A stretch of 64,000 nucleotides of DNA, taken from NCBI RefSeq assembly GCF_014596525.1, contig NZ_MSJP01000115.1:1-64000 (forward strand). Reading direction: 5' to 3'. A model generated the notes under the pieces. That model ran no database searches. It was not told the DNA's origin and saw nothing but the letters and a program-made list of their open reading frames with translations. This document shows positions 41,460 through 49,580 of this stretch, in pieces (positions within the stretch are counted from its first letter, which is position 1; every line of letters starts with the position of its first letter). A program made the translations under genes and the position numbers. The stretch is from Streptomyces sp. CBMA291 (GTDB lineage Bacteria; Actinomycetota; Actinomycetes; Streptomycetales; Streptomycetaceae).

Positions 41460-42072
41460 GTGCGGATCTCCTGCCAGTCGTGGGGGGCGTGCGCGAGAAC
41501 GTCACGGCCGTCGTCGACGGCGACGGCGAGCGCGGCGGCCAGACCGGGAGTGGCCTGAAGGAGCCGTGGATCGCGCCGACGGACGGCGGCCCGCACCGCG
41601 AGGAACGAGACGGGAGCGGGCGGTACGGGCACCCCCGCCCGCGTGGCCTCCTCCTCGCCCGCGTGGAACTTGCCGACCATGATCCCCACCGGGCCGTACA
41701 GGTTCTTGAGGGCCCAGTGCGGCCACTCCAGCAGTTCGGGGTGCCCGACACCGGGGACGGCACCGAGAAGTGCGACGTTCTCGCAGTGCAGAAGGCCATG
41801 GGGCCGGGAGAGCAGGGCCGCAGCCGCTCGGCGGCCCGGACCCCCGCGTGGAACAGTTCGGCCTCCACCGCGTCCGGGTCGCCGTCCGCGTGGTAGACGG
41901 TCCAGGTGGTCAGCCCTCGCGCGACGGAGGGGGCCAGATGGGGGCAGAGCGCCGTCATCCGCTCCACGTACCCGACGGTGTCGACGGACCGGGGCCTGAC
42001 GGTGGCGGCCTCGACGAGGCGGAGCGCCCCGGCGGTCGGCCGGGACGGTCCGCCGGGGCAGGCGGGGGTCAC
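41375..42072 (-). pseudogene. Frameshifted gene (possibly a DUF6875-like protein)
   Basis: GTG 42072 overlaps the preceding stop (GTGA). In frame A the translation is good to about residue 92 (VDTVGYVERMTALCPHLAPSVARGLTTWTVYHADGD, VEAELFHAGVRAAERL), then turns to nonsense. In the next frame it continues sensibly: HCENVALLGAVPGVGHPELLEWPHWALKNLYGPVGIMVGKFHAGEEEA, VSFLAVRAAVRRRDPRLLQATPGLAAAL. The shift is near 41790. Family assignment is from memory and uncertain. The 3' end overlaps the kinase start. Confidence 0.5.
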
Positions 42073-42533
42073 CGGCCGCCGGGCACGGCGTCGTCGCCGT
42101 CGGCATCACCGGTGGTCGGAACGCAGTCCCACTCGGCCACGACCGTGCCGGTCTCCCGGTAGCGGGCGAACGCGGCCCGGTCCACGACACCTCTCTCGTC
42201 GGCGAACCAGACCTCGGGCAGCGGCCCGTACGCCTCTTCGTACGCGCCCACCCAGCCGACCACGCCGGAGCCCCTCACCGCCCGGTGCCCGAGAACGGCT
42301 CCCGCGTGCTCGACGCCGAACGCCACGCCCTCGGAGGTCCCGAGCATCCGATGCCACACGGCGTCCACGGCCCGCGAGAACATCCCGGAAACCCCTTCCC
42401 CCCGCTCCAACCGCCGCCCCGCGACAGCCAGAAACCGGCCGAGTTCACGACGCTCGACGGGGAGGGCGGGGAGGGTGGGGGTGTTCACGGTGGGGGCGTT
42501 CGTGGCAGGGGCGTTCGTGGCGGAGGTGCTCAT
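42069..42533 (-). CDS. Hypothetical protein (154 aa)
   Basis: ATG 42533 with GAGAGGAG eight bases upstream. Thr/Pro-rich N-terminus, then LPVERRELGRFLAVAGRRLERGEGVSGMFSRAVDAVWHRMLGTSEGVAFGVEHAGAVLGHRAVRGSGVVGWVGAYEEAYGPLPEVWFADERG. Coupled to the frameshifted gene by GTGA overlap. No family recognised. Confidence 0.65.
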   Translation of the reverse strand: MSTSATNAPATNAPTVNTPTLPALPVERRELGRFLAVAGRRLERGEGVSGMFSRAVDAVWHRMLGTSEGVAFGVEHAGAVLGHRAVRGSGVVGWVGAYEEAYGPLPEVWFADERGVVDRAAFARYRETGTVVAEWDCVPTTGDADGDDAVPGGR

Positions 42534-42680
42534 GGTGGTACTCCTCTCGACGGTGTTCCGGGTCTTTGAAGCCGCCTCCGGCAGAGGTCTCCCGAAGAAC
42601 CCCGGGCTTCGGACGGGCACTCGCCAAGCTAGGGAATCCGGTATGCGCCGCTCAACGCGATTGCGATTTATTGCGCGGGT

Positions 42681-43529
42681 TCATCCCAGTGCGCTGATCG
42701 CCGTGTGAATCAGCGCCCGCGCTTGGTCGCCATGGACCGCCATCCTCGAAAGGCGCTCGAACGCTCTTGCGTAGTCGTTGATTTCGCGGGGCTGGACGAT
42801 GCCTATCCTGGCGGTGAGCGTCTCCACAGCGACGTACTCATCGTCGTAGAGGTAGAACGCCTCAAGAGGCCATACCGTCCGGCTCGCGGTGAAGGGGATC
42901 ACACCGAGGGAGACGCTCGCCAACGGCATCACAGTGAGCAGATGCCGGAGTTGGCCGACCATCGCCTCGGGATCTCCGACACGATGACGCAGAACCGCCT
43001 CCTCAAGCACGACGGCGAAGCGGTGGCCGCCTTCGTACAGGAAGCGCGAGCGGGCGATCCGTGATGCGACGGCTTCGGAAACATCGTCGGGCGTACCCTG
43101 GAATGCCGTGATGGATTCCAGAAGCGCCGTGGCGTATCCCGGGGTCTGGAAGAAGCCCGGCACGACATTGGAGGCGTACACCCGCTGGTGTGCCGCTCCC
43201 GCAGCAGTCGAGTTCACCCTTTCCTGAAGCCGCCGCATGCCGTTGCGGTGCAGGCTGCGCCATTCCTGGTACATCGAGTCGACCGCTCGGGCGGTCGCGA
43301 TCAGATCCGCAGCCTGTTCTTCTGCCGAGCAGGCAGCACACCACGCACGGATGTCGGCCTCGCTCGGCATCACCTTGGCGCCCTGGATACGGGAGGTCTT
43401 GGCCGGATGCCAGCCGCACCGGGCAGACAGCTCGTCCCCCGTGAGTCCCGCGTCCCTGCGCAGATGGGAGAGGCGCACGGCGAGAGCCTCGCGGGCGGCC
43501 TGGGCGCTGGATGAAGGGGAGACGGTCAT
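42681..43529 (-). CDS. XRE regulator with DUF5753 domain
   Basis: 282 aa. HTH AVRLSHLRRDAGLTGDELSARCGWHPAKTSRIQGAKVMPS; DUF5753 with SNVVPGFFQTPGYATALLES, RSRFLYEGGHRFAVVLEEAVLRHRVGD, MPLASVSLGVIPF. 21 bp after the DUF6879 gene and the third gene of that operon. Paired here with DUF6879, not DUF397. Confidence 0.93.
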   Translation of the reverse strand: MTVSPSSSAQAAREALAVRLSHLRRDAGLTGDELSARCGWHPAKTSRIQGAKVMPSEADIRAWCAACSAEEQAADLIATARAVDSMYQEWRSLHRNGMRRLQERVNSTAAGAAHQRVYASNVVPGFFQTPGYATALLESITAFQGTPDDVSEAVASRIARSRFLYEGGHRFAVVLEEAVLRHRVGDPEAMVGQLRHLLTVMPLASVSLGVIPFTASRTVWPLEAFYLYDDEYVAVETLTARIGIVQPREINDYARAFERLSRMAVHGDQARALIHTAISALG

Positions 43530-43550
43530 GGGCTGGCTGTCCGGCAGGGG

Positions 43551-44084
43551 TCAGACGGAGTACTTCTCGTGGTCGACGGCGCGCTCCCACACGGTCTCGA
43601 ATGCAGAACCGCACAGCGCGACGACTGCGGGGTCCTCGCTGAACTCCTTCGGCGAATCGGCCCAGGCCCCGTCACCCGTAAAGATGTTGAACTGCACGAG
43701 GCGGTCGTCGAAAAGCCAGAAATCGGCCCCCGGCAGGGCGATATCCACCGCCTGCCTCCGTGGCAGCCAGCGGACCAGCTCGCCTGCCCCGAGGTTCAGC
43801 GCGGTCGAGGCGTGCTCCCACCGGATGTAGTCCGTCACCGGTTCGGAGACGATGCGGGCCCTGCGCATCACGACACCCCGGCCGACGGCTTCGCGCACCA
43901 TACCCAGCCAGCCAGGCCACCACCGGGCGGTCGGGTCGAGCTCAAGGCTTCCGGTGTGCTTGAACCGCTCGAACTCCTCGGCCTCGTCGACGACGGCGTA
44001 CAGGTCGCGCATCTCCAGGTGCACCGCGCTGTGGTGTGTACCGGCCAGGAGATCAGCGAAGCTCGGCACGGGCTTCTGCGACAT
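43551..44084 (-). CDS. DUF6879 family protein
   Basis: 177 aa. SFADLLAGTHHSAVHLEMRDLYAVVDEAEEFERFKHTG, RARIVSEPVTDYIRWEHA, EAVDIALPGADFWLFDDRLVQFNIFTGDG are the DUF6879 pattern. It sits between an 88-aa gene and an XRE/DUF5753 gene, its usual company. Biochemical role unknown. Confidence 0.88.
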   Translation of the reverse strand: MSQKPVPSFADLLAGTHHSAVHLEMRDLYAVVDEAEEFERFKHTGSLELDPTARWWPGWLGMVREAVGRGVVMRRARIVSEPVTDYIRWEHASTALNLGAGELVRWLPRRQAVDIALPGADFWLFDDRLVQFNIFTGDGAWADSPKEFSEDPAVVALCGSAFETVWERAVDHEKYSV

Positions 44085-44319
44085 CGCACGCCTTCCTCAG
44101 GAGGGGAATCATGCGGGTCGGGATACGGATCACGGTCTCGTGCTCCGGGACGCCGACCCTGTGGCCGACGACCCACTCCGTACCCCCGATGAGCTCCTCC
44201 AGATCGCCTTCCGCCTTGATGCCCTGGAGCACCAGGTCGGCCGTCTCTTCCTCGACCCAGATCGTCGGCGATCCCTCGCCACCCGTCTCCGGGTCGATCC
44301 CTACGAACTGTAATCCCAC
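44053..44319 (-). CDS. Hypothetical protein (88 aa), TTA-containing, in DUF6879 operon
   Basis: GTG 44319 with GGGGAG six bases upstream. Codon 3 is TTA (GTG GGA TTA CAG), implying bldA-dependent translation. Sequence GLQFVGIDPETGGEGSPTIWVEEETADLVLQGIKAEGDLEELIGGTEWVVGHRVGVPEHETVIRIPTRMIPLLRKACDVAE. Its 3' end overlaps the DUF6879 start by 32 bp, indicating coupling. The longer upstream frame is Gly/Ala low complexity and is not believed. Confidence 0.7.
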   Translation of the reverse strand: MGLQFVGIDPETGGEGSPTIWVEEETADLVLQGIKAEGDLEELIGGTEWVVGHRVGVPEHETVIRIPTRMIPLLRKACDVAEARAELR

Positions 44320-44509
44320 AACACGCTCCCCAAGTAACTTGGTTGCGGTTTCTTGCCGTTGACGTTCCTCTCCCTCCCTCCAAGGGTCAAGAGCGCATCC
44401 ACCGTCGGCGGATCCCCCACCCCTGAAACCCTCCGGCGACTCCCCGGAGCCCGCGAGGTGACGCGCCCCCGTCCCCATCTCGTATCCCGAAAAGTTCCCA
44501 CCCCCCGGA

Positions 44510-45952
44510 ATGACAGGGACAAACCCCCCGTTGACGCATGTCATGTCGTCGACCCCCGCCGAACCCTCCCCGGCCCCCGCCCAGCCCTCCCCAGCCCCAG
44601 CCTCTGCCCCAGCCGCCTCTGCCTCTGCCTCGGCCTCCGTCGAGTCCTCCCCGGCCACCGTCGCCCCCACCGTCGCCCCGGACCCCACCGACCCCGCTCC
44701 CACCGCCCCCGCCGCTCCCCGTATGCCCCTCGCCGTCTACATCCTCGGGCTATCCGTCTTCGCGCTCGGGACCAGTGAGTTCATGCTCTCCGGGCTGCTG
44801 CCGCCCATCGCCGAGGACATGGGGGTCTCCATTCCCCGGGCCGGGCTGCTCATCTCCGCGTTCGCCGTCGGGATGGTCGTCGGGGCGCCGCTGCTCGCCG
44901 TCGCCACCCTTCGGCTGCCCCGGAAGACCACCCTCATCGCGCTCATCACCGTCTTCGGGATCGGGCAGGTCGCGGGAGCGCTCGCGCCCGACTACGCCGT
45001 GCTCTTCGTCTCCCGGGTCGTGAGCGCCCTCGCCTGCGCCGGGTTCTGGGCCGTCGGCGCCGCCGTCGCCATCGCCATGGTCCCGGTCGGCTCCCGGGCC
45101 CGCGCCATGGCCGTGATGATCGGCGGGCTCTCCATAGCCAACGTCCTCGGCGTCCCCGCCGGTGCCTTCCTCGGCGAGCACCTCGGCTGGCGTTCCGCCT
45201 TCTGGGCCGTCGCGGTGGCCTCCGCCTTCGCCCTCGTCGGCGTGCTGACCCGTATCCCGCACATCCCGCTCCCCGCGGCCAGACCCCGCCTCAAGAACGA
45301 ACTCGGCATCTACCGCGACCGTCAGGTCCTGCTCTCCATCGCCGTCACCGCGCTCGCCGCGGGCGGCGTCTTCTGCGCCTTCTCCTACCTCGCCCCGCTC
45401 CTCACCGACGTCTCCGGGCTCGGCGAAAGCTGGGTCTCCGGCGTCCTCGCCCTCTTCGGCATCGGCGCCGTCATCGGCACCACCATCGGCGGGCGGGTCG
45501 CCGACGCACACCCCTTCGGCGTCCTCCTCGGCGGCATCACCGCCTCCACCGTCTTCCTCGTCGCCCTCGCCCTCCTCGCGTCGAGCCCCGCCGCCACCAT
45601 CGCCCTGGCCTTCCTCCTCGGCGTCTCCTCCTTCTTCACCGCCCCCGCCCTCAACGCCCGTATGTTCAACGTCGCCGGAGCCGCCCCCACCCTCGCGGGC
45701 GCCACCACCACCGCCGCCTTCAACCTCGGCAACACCAGCGGCCCCTGGCTCGGCGGCGCCGTCATCGACGCGGACCTCGGCTACGCCTCCACCGCCTGGG
45801 CGGGCGCCGCCATGACCGCCCTCGGCCTGGCCGCGGTGGTCCTCTCCCTCCGGCTGACCAGGAGCGAGTCCCGTGTCGTCGCCCGGGGCACCCGCCCCGC
45901 CGACCTCCCCGCCCGCCCCGCCGACCGCGACGAGTGCGCCTCAAGCCGGTGA
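44510..45952 (+). CDS. MFS efflux transporter, Cmx/CmrA chloramphenicol-exporter type
   Basis: 480 aa from ATG 44510 (ATG 44543 also possible; neither has a good ribosome site). A 70-residue Pro/Ala/Ser linker precedes the first helix at MPLAVYILGLSVFALGTSEFMLSG, so the true start may be later. 12 helices; LSVFALGTSEFMLSGLLPPIAEDMGVSI and SRARAMAVMIGGLSIANVLGVPAGAFLGEHLGWRSAFW are Cmx/CmrA hallmarks. Followed by a CPT-like kinase, a typical Streptomyces pairing for phenicol tolerance (inference). Confidence 0.85.
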   Translation: MTGTNPPLTHVMSSTPAEPSPAPAQPSPAPASAPAASASASASVESSPATVAPTVAPDPTDPAPTAPAAPRMPLAVYILGLSVFALGTSEFMLSGLLPPIAEDMGVSIPRAGLLISAFAVGMVVGAPLLAVATLRLPRKTTLIALITVFGIGQVAGALAPDYAVLFVSRVVSALACAGFWAVGAAVAIAMVPVGSRARAMAVMIGGLSIANVLGVPAGAFLGEHLGWRSAFWAVAVASAFALVGVLTRIPHIPLPAARPRLKNELGIYRDRQVLLSIAVTALAAGGVFCAFSYLAPLLTDVSGLGESWVSGVLALFGIGAVIGTTIGGRVADAHPFGVLLGGITASTVFLVALALLASSPAATIALAFLLGVSSFFTAPALNARMFNVAGAAPTLAGATTTAAFNLGNTSGPWLGGAVIDADLGYASTAWAGAAMTALGLAAVVLSLRLTRSESRVVARGTRPADLPARPADRDECASSR

Positions 45953-46002
45953 CGCCCGAAACCCGCTTCCCGGTGCCTGGCCCCGCCTCTAGAGTGACCC
46001 GG

Positions 46003-46536
46003 ATGACCCCACGGATGATCATCCTCAACGGCGCTTCCAGCTCCGGGAAGTCCGGGATCGCACGGTGTCTCCAGACCGTGCTGCCCGAGCCGTGGCTGAC
46101 CTTCGGGATCGACTCGCTCATCGACGCCATGCCCGCCTCGATGCAGTCCGCCGACGACGGCATCGGTCTCGGCGACGACGGCGGCGTCCACATCGGCGAC
46201 ACCTTCCGCCGACTCGAAGCCGCCTGGGCCGAAGGTCTCGTCACCATGGCCCGCGCCGGCGCCCGGATCATCGTCGACGACGTGTTCCTCGGCGCCGCCA
46301 CCGCGCAGGAACGGTGGCGCACCCACCTCGGCGACCTCGACGTCCTCTGGGCCGGAGTCCACTGCGACCCCGCCGTCGCCACCTCCCGCGAGACCGCCCG
46401 GGGCGACCGGATCCCCGGCATGGCCGCCCGCCAGGCCCACCTCGTCCACCAGGGCGTCCGCTACGACATCGAGGTCGACACCACCCGTACGGAAGCACTC
46501 GACTGCGCCCGCGCCATCGCCGCGCGCGTCCGCTGA
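46003..46536 (+). CDS. Chloramphenicol phosphotransferase (CPT) family protein
   Basis: 177 aa from ATG 46003. P-loop LNGASSSGKSGIARCL is the CPT signature. Later FGIDSLIDAMPASM, ARIIVDDVFLGAA, GVHCDPAVATSRETARGDRIPGMAARQAHLVHQGVRYDIEVDTT are CPT-type. TAGAGT ends seven bases before ATG, so leaderless transcription is likely. Phosphorylates phenicol or related hydroxyls; substrate unproven. Confidence 0.85.
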   Translation: MTPRMIILNGASSSGKSGIARCLQTVLPEPWLTFGIDSLIDAMPASMQSADDGIGLGDDGGVHIGDTFRRLEAAWAEGLVTMARAGARIIVDDVFLGAATAQERWRTHLGDLDVLWAGVHCDPAVATSRETARGDRIPGMAARQAHLVHQGVRYDIEVDTTRTEALDCARAIAARVR

Positions 46537-46557
46537 GCCGGGGCTCCGAGATCCCGC

Positions 46558-46827
46558 TCAGTACGCCGGGCGGCCCTTCGGGCGGCGCAGACCCGCTTCC
46601 GTGAGGCGGCGCAGCAGTTCCTTGGAGCCGACCTCGACCGCGCCGCCCGCCACCGCGTCCGCGTACCGGTCCGACGGGACGTCGTAGTGGTCGCGCTCGA
46701 AGGCGCGCGGCGGGGCGCCGATGCCGGCGGCGAACGCGTGCAGCTCCTCGAACGAGACATCGCTGACCAGGTGGGACCACATACGCCCATGGCCGGGCCA
46801 GGTCGGCGGGTCGATGTAGAGGGTCAT
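46558..46827 (-). CDS. DUF4031 domain protein
   Basis: 89 aa, ATG overlapping the stop of the gene before it (ATGA). MTLYIDPPTWPGHGRMWSHLVSD, FAAGIGAPPRAFERDHYDVPSDRYADAVAGGAVEV is the DUF4031 pattern. Unknown function. Confidence 0.93.
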   Translation of the reverse strand: MTLYIDPPTWPGHGRMWSHLVSDVSFEELHAFAAGIGAPPRAFERDHYDVPSDRYADAVAGGAVEVGSKELLRRLTEAGLRRPKGRPAY

Positions 46828-47180
46828 GTGAGACCGCCGACCGGCGCCACGACCACGCCCTGCTTGCCGCAGACCCAGTGCGGGTCCGGGCCCAGCTCGG
46901 GCTCGACGTCGAGGGCGTGCGGGTCGCCGGTGGAGCAGACCGGGCAGAGCGGCCAGCGTCCGTACCGTTCCAGCAGGGCGTCCTGGACGTCCTGGGCGAC
47001 GAGACCGGCGACGTACGAGACCCCGTCCGGCCACTGCTCGACCCACCAGCGCCGGTGGGTCACCGCGTCCTCCACCATCGACACGACCTCGGCGGCGGCG
47101 ACGTCCCTGGCCACCAGATCGGCCAGTACCAGCGCCCGAGCGGTGTGCAGCGCCTGTTCCACGGAGTCGATGTCGTCCAT
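46824..47180 (-). CDS. Hypothetical protein with CxxC motif (118 aa)
   Basis: ATG 47180 (MDDIDSVEQAL). Helical first half; LCPVCSTGDPHALDVEPELGPDPHWVCGKQG in the second half has three Cys and may bind zinc. Coupled to the DUF4031 gene. Confidence 0.75.
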   Translation of the reverse strand: MDDIDSVEQALHTARALVLADLVARDVAAAEVVSMVEDAVTHRRWWVEQWPDGVSYVAGLVAQDVQDALLERYGRWPLCPVCSTGDPHALDVEPELGPDPHWVCGKQGVVVAPVGGLT

Positions 47181-47285
47181 GCACTCATTGTCGCCCGTCT
47201 GCCGGGGAAGGCGGAGACCGGAACGGAGGTCCGTGCTCCTCCCGGGGCTCCGGAGACGCCGGGGGTCTTGTCGAGCCACCCGGCC

Positions 47286-47332
47286 GAAAGTATCTTTCAC
47301 GGGTGACCAATGATGTGAAGGAAAGTTTCACA
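47286..47332. promoter_or_regulatory. Candidate RpiR/MurR operators
   Basis: GAAAGtatCTTTC (47286-47298) and TGTGAAggaaagtTTCACA (47314-47332) flank the RpiR start codon. Two TGAA/TTCA dyads suggest autoregulation. Confidence 0.5.
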
Positions 47333-48355
47333 ACTGAGGTGTCCCCAGCCTCGGCCACCTCCGCCACCCCCACGACGCCGGGCCTCCCCAGCCCGGCCAC
47401 CCCCGCTCCCACCCCCGCTCCCACCCCCGGCTCCCGCACCACCCCGGCCATCCCCGCACAGGCCCCCGCCCCCCTCTCCCCCGCCCCCGCCGCCCTCGCC
47501 GCCAAGGTCAGGACCCTCGCGCCCTCCATGACCCGCTCCATGCAGCGGGTCGCCGAAGCCGTCGCCGGAGACCCCGCCGGGTGCGCCGCGCTCACCGTCA
47601 CCGGGCTCGCCGAGCTGACCGGCACCAGCGAGGCGACCGTCGTCCGCACCGCCCGGCTCCTCGGCTACCCCGGCTACCGCGATCTGCGGCTCGCCCTCGC
47701 CGGACTCGCCGCCCAGCAGCAGTCGGGGCGCGCGCCCGTCGTCACCGCCGACATCGCCGTCGACGACCCCATCGCCGACGTCGTCGCCAAGCTCGCCTAC
47801 GACGAACAGCAGACCCTCGCCGACACCGCCGCCGGACTCGACACCATCCAGCTCGGCGCCGCCGTCGCCGCCCTCGCCACCGCCCGCCGCATCGACATCT
47901 ACGGCGTCGGCGCCTCCGGACTCGTCGCCCAGGACCTCGGCCAGAAACTCCTGCGCATAGGGCTTCTCGCCCACGCCCACAGCGATCCGCACCTCGCCGT
48001 CACCAACGCCGTACAGCTGCGCTCCGGCGACGTCGCCATCGCCATCACCCACTCCGGCTCCACCGGCGACGTCATCGAGCCGCTCCGGGTGGCCTTCGAC
48101 CACGGCGCCACCACCGTCGCCGTCACCGGGCGCCCCGACGGGCCCGTCACCCAGTACGCCGACCACGTCCTGACCACCTCGACCGCCCGCGAGAGCGAAC
48201 TGCGCCCCGCGGCCATGTCCTCCCGGACCAGTCAACTCCTGGTCGTGGACTGCCTGTTCACCTGCGTCACCCAGCGTACGTACGAGACGGCGGCGCCCGC
48301 CCTCGCCGCCTCGTACGAAGCACTCGCCCACCGGCACTCGCCCCGCAGCCGCTGA
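47303..48355 (+). CDS. MurR/RpiR family regulator (HTH + SIS)
   Basis: 350 aa, GTG. N-terminal 55 residues are Pro/Ala/Thr-rich. RpiR HTH: MQRVAEAVAGDPAGCAALTVTGLAELTGTSEATVVRTARLLGYPGYRDL. SIS domain: ARRIDIYGVGASGLVAQDLGQKLLRIG, VAIAITHSGSTGDVIEPLRVA. The SIS likely senses MurNAc-6-P or GlcNAc-6-P. 19 bp upstream of murQ, so it is the pathway regulator. Confidence 0.93.
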   Translation: MTNDVKESFTTEVSPASATSATPTTPGLPSPATPAPTPAPTPGSRTTPAIPAQAPAPLSPAPAALAAKVRTLAPSMTRSMQRVAEAVAGDPAGCAALTVTGLAELTGTSEATVVRTARLLGYPGYRDLRLALAGLAAQQQSGRAPVVTADIAVDDPIADVVAKLAYDEQQTLADTAAGLDTIQLGAAVAALATARRIDIYGVGASGLVAQDLGQKLLRIGLLAHAHSDPHLAVTNAVQLRSGDVAIAITHSGSTGDVIEPLRVAFDHGATTVAVTGRPDGPVTQYADHVLTTSTARESELRPAAMSSRTSQLLVVDCLFTCVTQRTYETAAPALAASYEALAHRHSPRSR

Positions 48356-48374
48356 ACCACGAAAGAGCCGCACC

Positions 48375-49388
48375 GTGTCGACCACGTACGACGAACTCCG
48401 CGCCCAGCTGGCCACCCTCACCACCGAGGCGTTCCGTCCGGAACTGGCCGAGATCGACCGGCTTCCCACCGCCGAACTCGCCGCGCTCATGAACGGCGAG
48501 GACGCCACCGTGCCCGCCGCCGTCGCCCGGCAGCTGCCCGCCATCGCCGCCGCGATCGACGCGACCGCCGCCCGGATGGCCCGCGGCGGCCGGCTCGTCT
48601 ACATGGGGGCGGGCACGGCGGGGCGCCTCGGCGTCCTCGACGCCAGCGAGTGCCCGCCCACCTTCAACACCGACCCCTCCCGGGTCGTCGGCCTCATCGC
48701 GGGCGGCCCCTCCGCCATGGTCGAAGCCGTCGAGGGCGCCGAGGACTCCAGGGAACTGGCCGCCGCCGACCTCGACGCCCTCGGCATCACCCCCGACGAC
48801 ACCGTCGTCGGCATCTCCGCCTCCGGCCGCACCCCGTACGCCGTCGGCGCCGTCGTACACGCCCGCGCCGCCGGAGCCCTCACCATCGGCCTCTCCTGCA
48901 ACCCGGACAGCGCGCTCGCCGCCGCCGCCGAACACGGCATCGAGGTCGTCCCCGGGCCCGAACTGCTCACCGGCTCCACCCGCTTGAAGGCGGGCACCGC
49001 CCAGAAGCTCGTCCTCAACATGATCTCGACCATCACCATGATCCGGCTGGGCAAGACCTACGGAAACCTCATGGTCGACGTCCGCGCCTCCAACGAGAAG
49101 CTCCAGGCCCGCTCCCGGCGGATCGTCGCCCTCGCCACCGGCGCCCCGGACGAGCAGATCGAGAACGCCCTCAGCGCCGCCGACGGCGAGGTGAAGAACG
49201 CGATCCTGATGATCCTCGCCGGGATCGACGCCCCCACAGCCGCCGACCGCCTCACCACCTCCCGGGGCCACCTCCGCGCCGCCCTCCACCCGAGCGACCT
49301 GAGCGACGCGAGTGACGTGAGTGACCCGAGCGATGTGAGCGACGCGAGTGACGTGAGCGACCCGAGTGATGTGAGTGGTTCCGCGTGA
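48375..49388 (+). CDS. murQ: N-acetylmuramic acid 6-phosphate etherase
   Basis: 337 aa, GTG. SIS motifs: VYMGAGTAGRLGVLDASECPPTF, LIAGGPSAMVEAVEGAED, VVGISASGRTPYAVGA; NLMVDVRASNEKLQARSRRI is family-typical. Cleaves the lactyl ether of MurNAc-6-P to GlcNAc-6-P, feeding the pool used by NagA at the right end of this window. The last 27 residues are a Ser-Asp repeat (SDASDVSDPSDV) that is not part of the family and comes from a tandem repeat. Confidence 0.95.
   Translation: MSTTYDELRAQLATLTTEAFRPELAEIDRLPTAELAALMNGEDATVPAAVARQLPAIAAAIDATAARMARGGRLVYMGAGTAGRLGVLDASECPPTFNTDPSRVVGLIAGGPSAMVEAVEGAEDSRELAAADLDALGITPDDTVVGISASGRTPYAVGAVVHARAAGALTIGLSCNPDSALAAAAEHGIEVVPGPELLTGSTRLKAGTAQKLVLNMISTITMIRLGKTYGNLMVDVRASNEKLQARSRRIVALATGAPDEQIENALSAADGEVKNAILMILAGIDAPTAADRLTTSRGHLRAALHPSDLSDASDVSDPSDVSDASDVSDPSDVSGSA
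49294..49378 (+). repeat. Tandem GACGCGAGTGACGTGAGT-type repeat at the murQ 3' end
   Basis: Six to seven 9-12-mer units (SD-rich when translated) continue as imperfect copies beyond the stop to about 49450. Slippage-prone, probably extending the protein by about 25 residues. Confidence 0.8.
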
Positions 49389-49501
49389 CCCGGTGGCCTG
49401 AGTGCCCCATGCCCCCAGTGGGCTGAACGGGCCGAGTGACCCGGTGGGCCGACCGCCGCCCTCGTGGGCTGCGTACGGCGCCGAACGCGCCGGTGAAACG
49501 C

Positions 49502-49538
49502 CCGAGGGCGGCACCCCCAGTGGGAGTGCCGCCCTCGG
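49502..49538. terminator. Bidirectional terminator between murQ and groEL
   Basis: CCGAGGGCGGCAC and GTGCCGCCCTCGG arms with a short loop, between convergent genes, followed by a T-containing run on the + side (TCTCGTTCTTCG). Confidence 0.8.
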
Positions 49539-49580
49539 TCTCGTTCTTCGCGTCAGCGACGAACCACCGATCCCGGAGGA

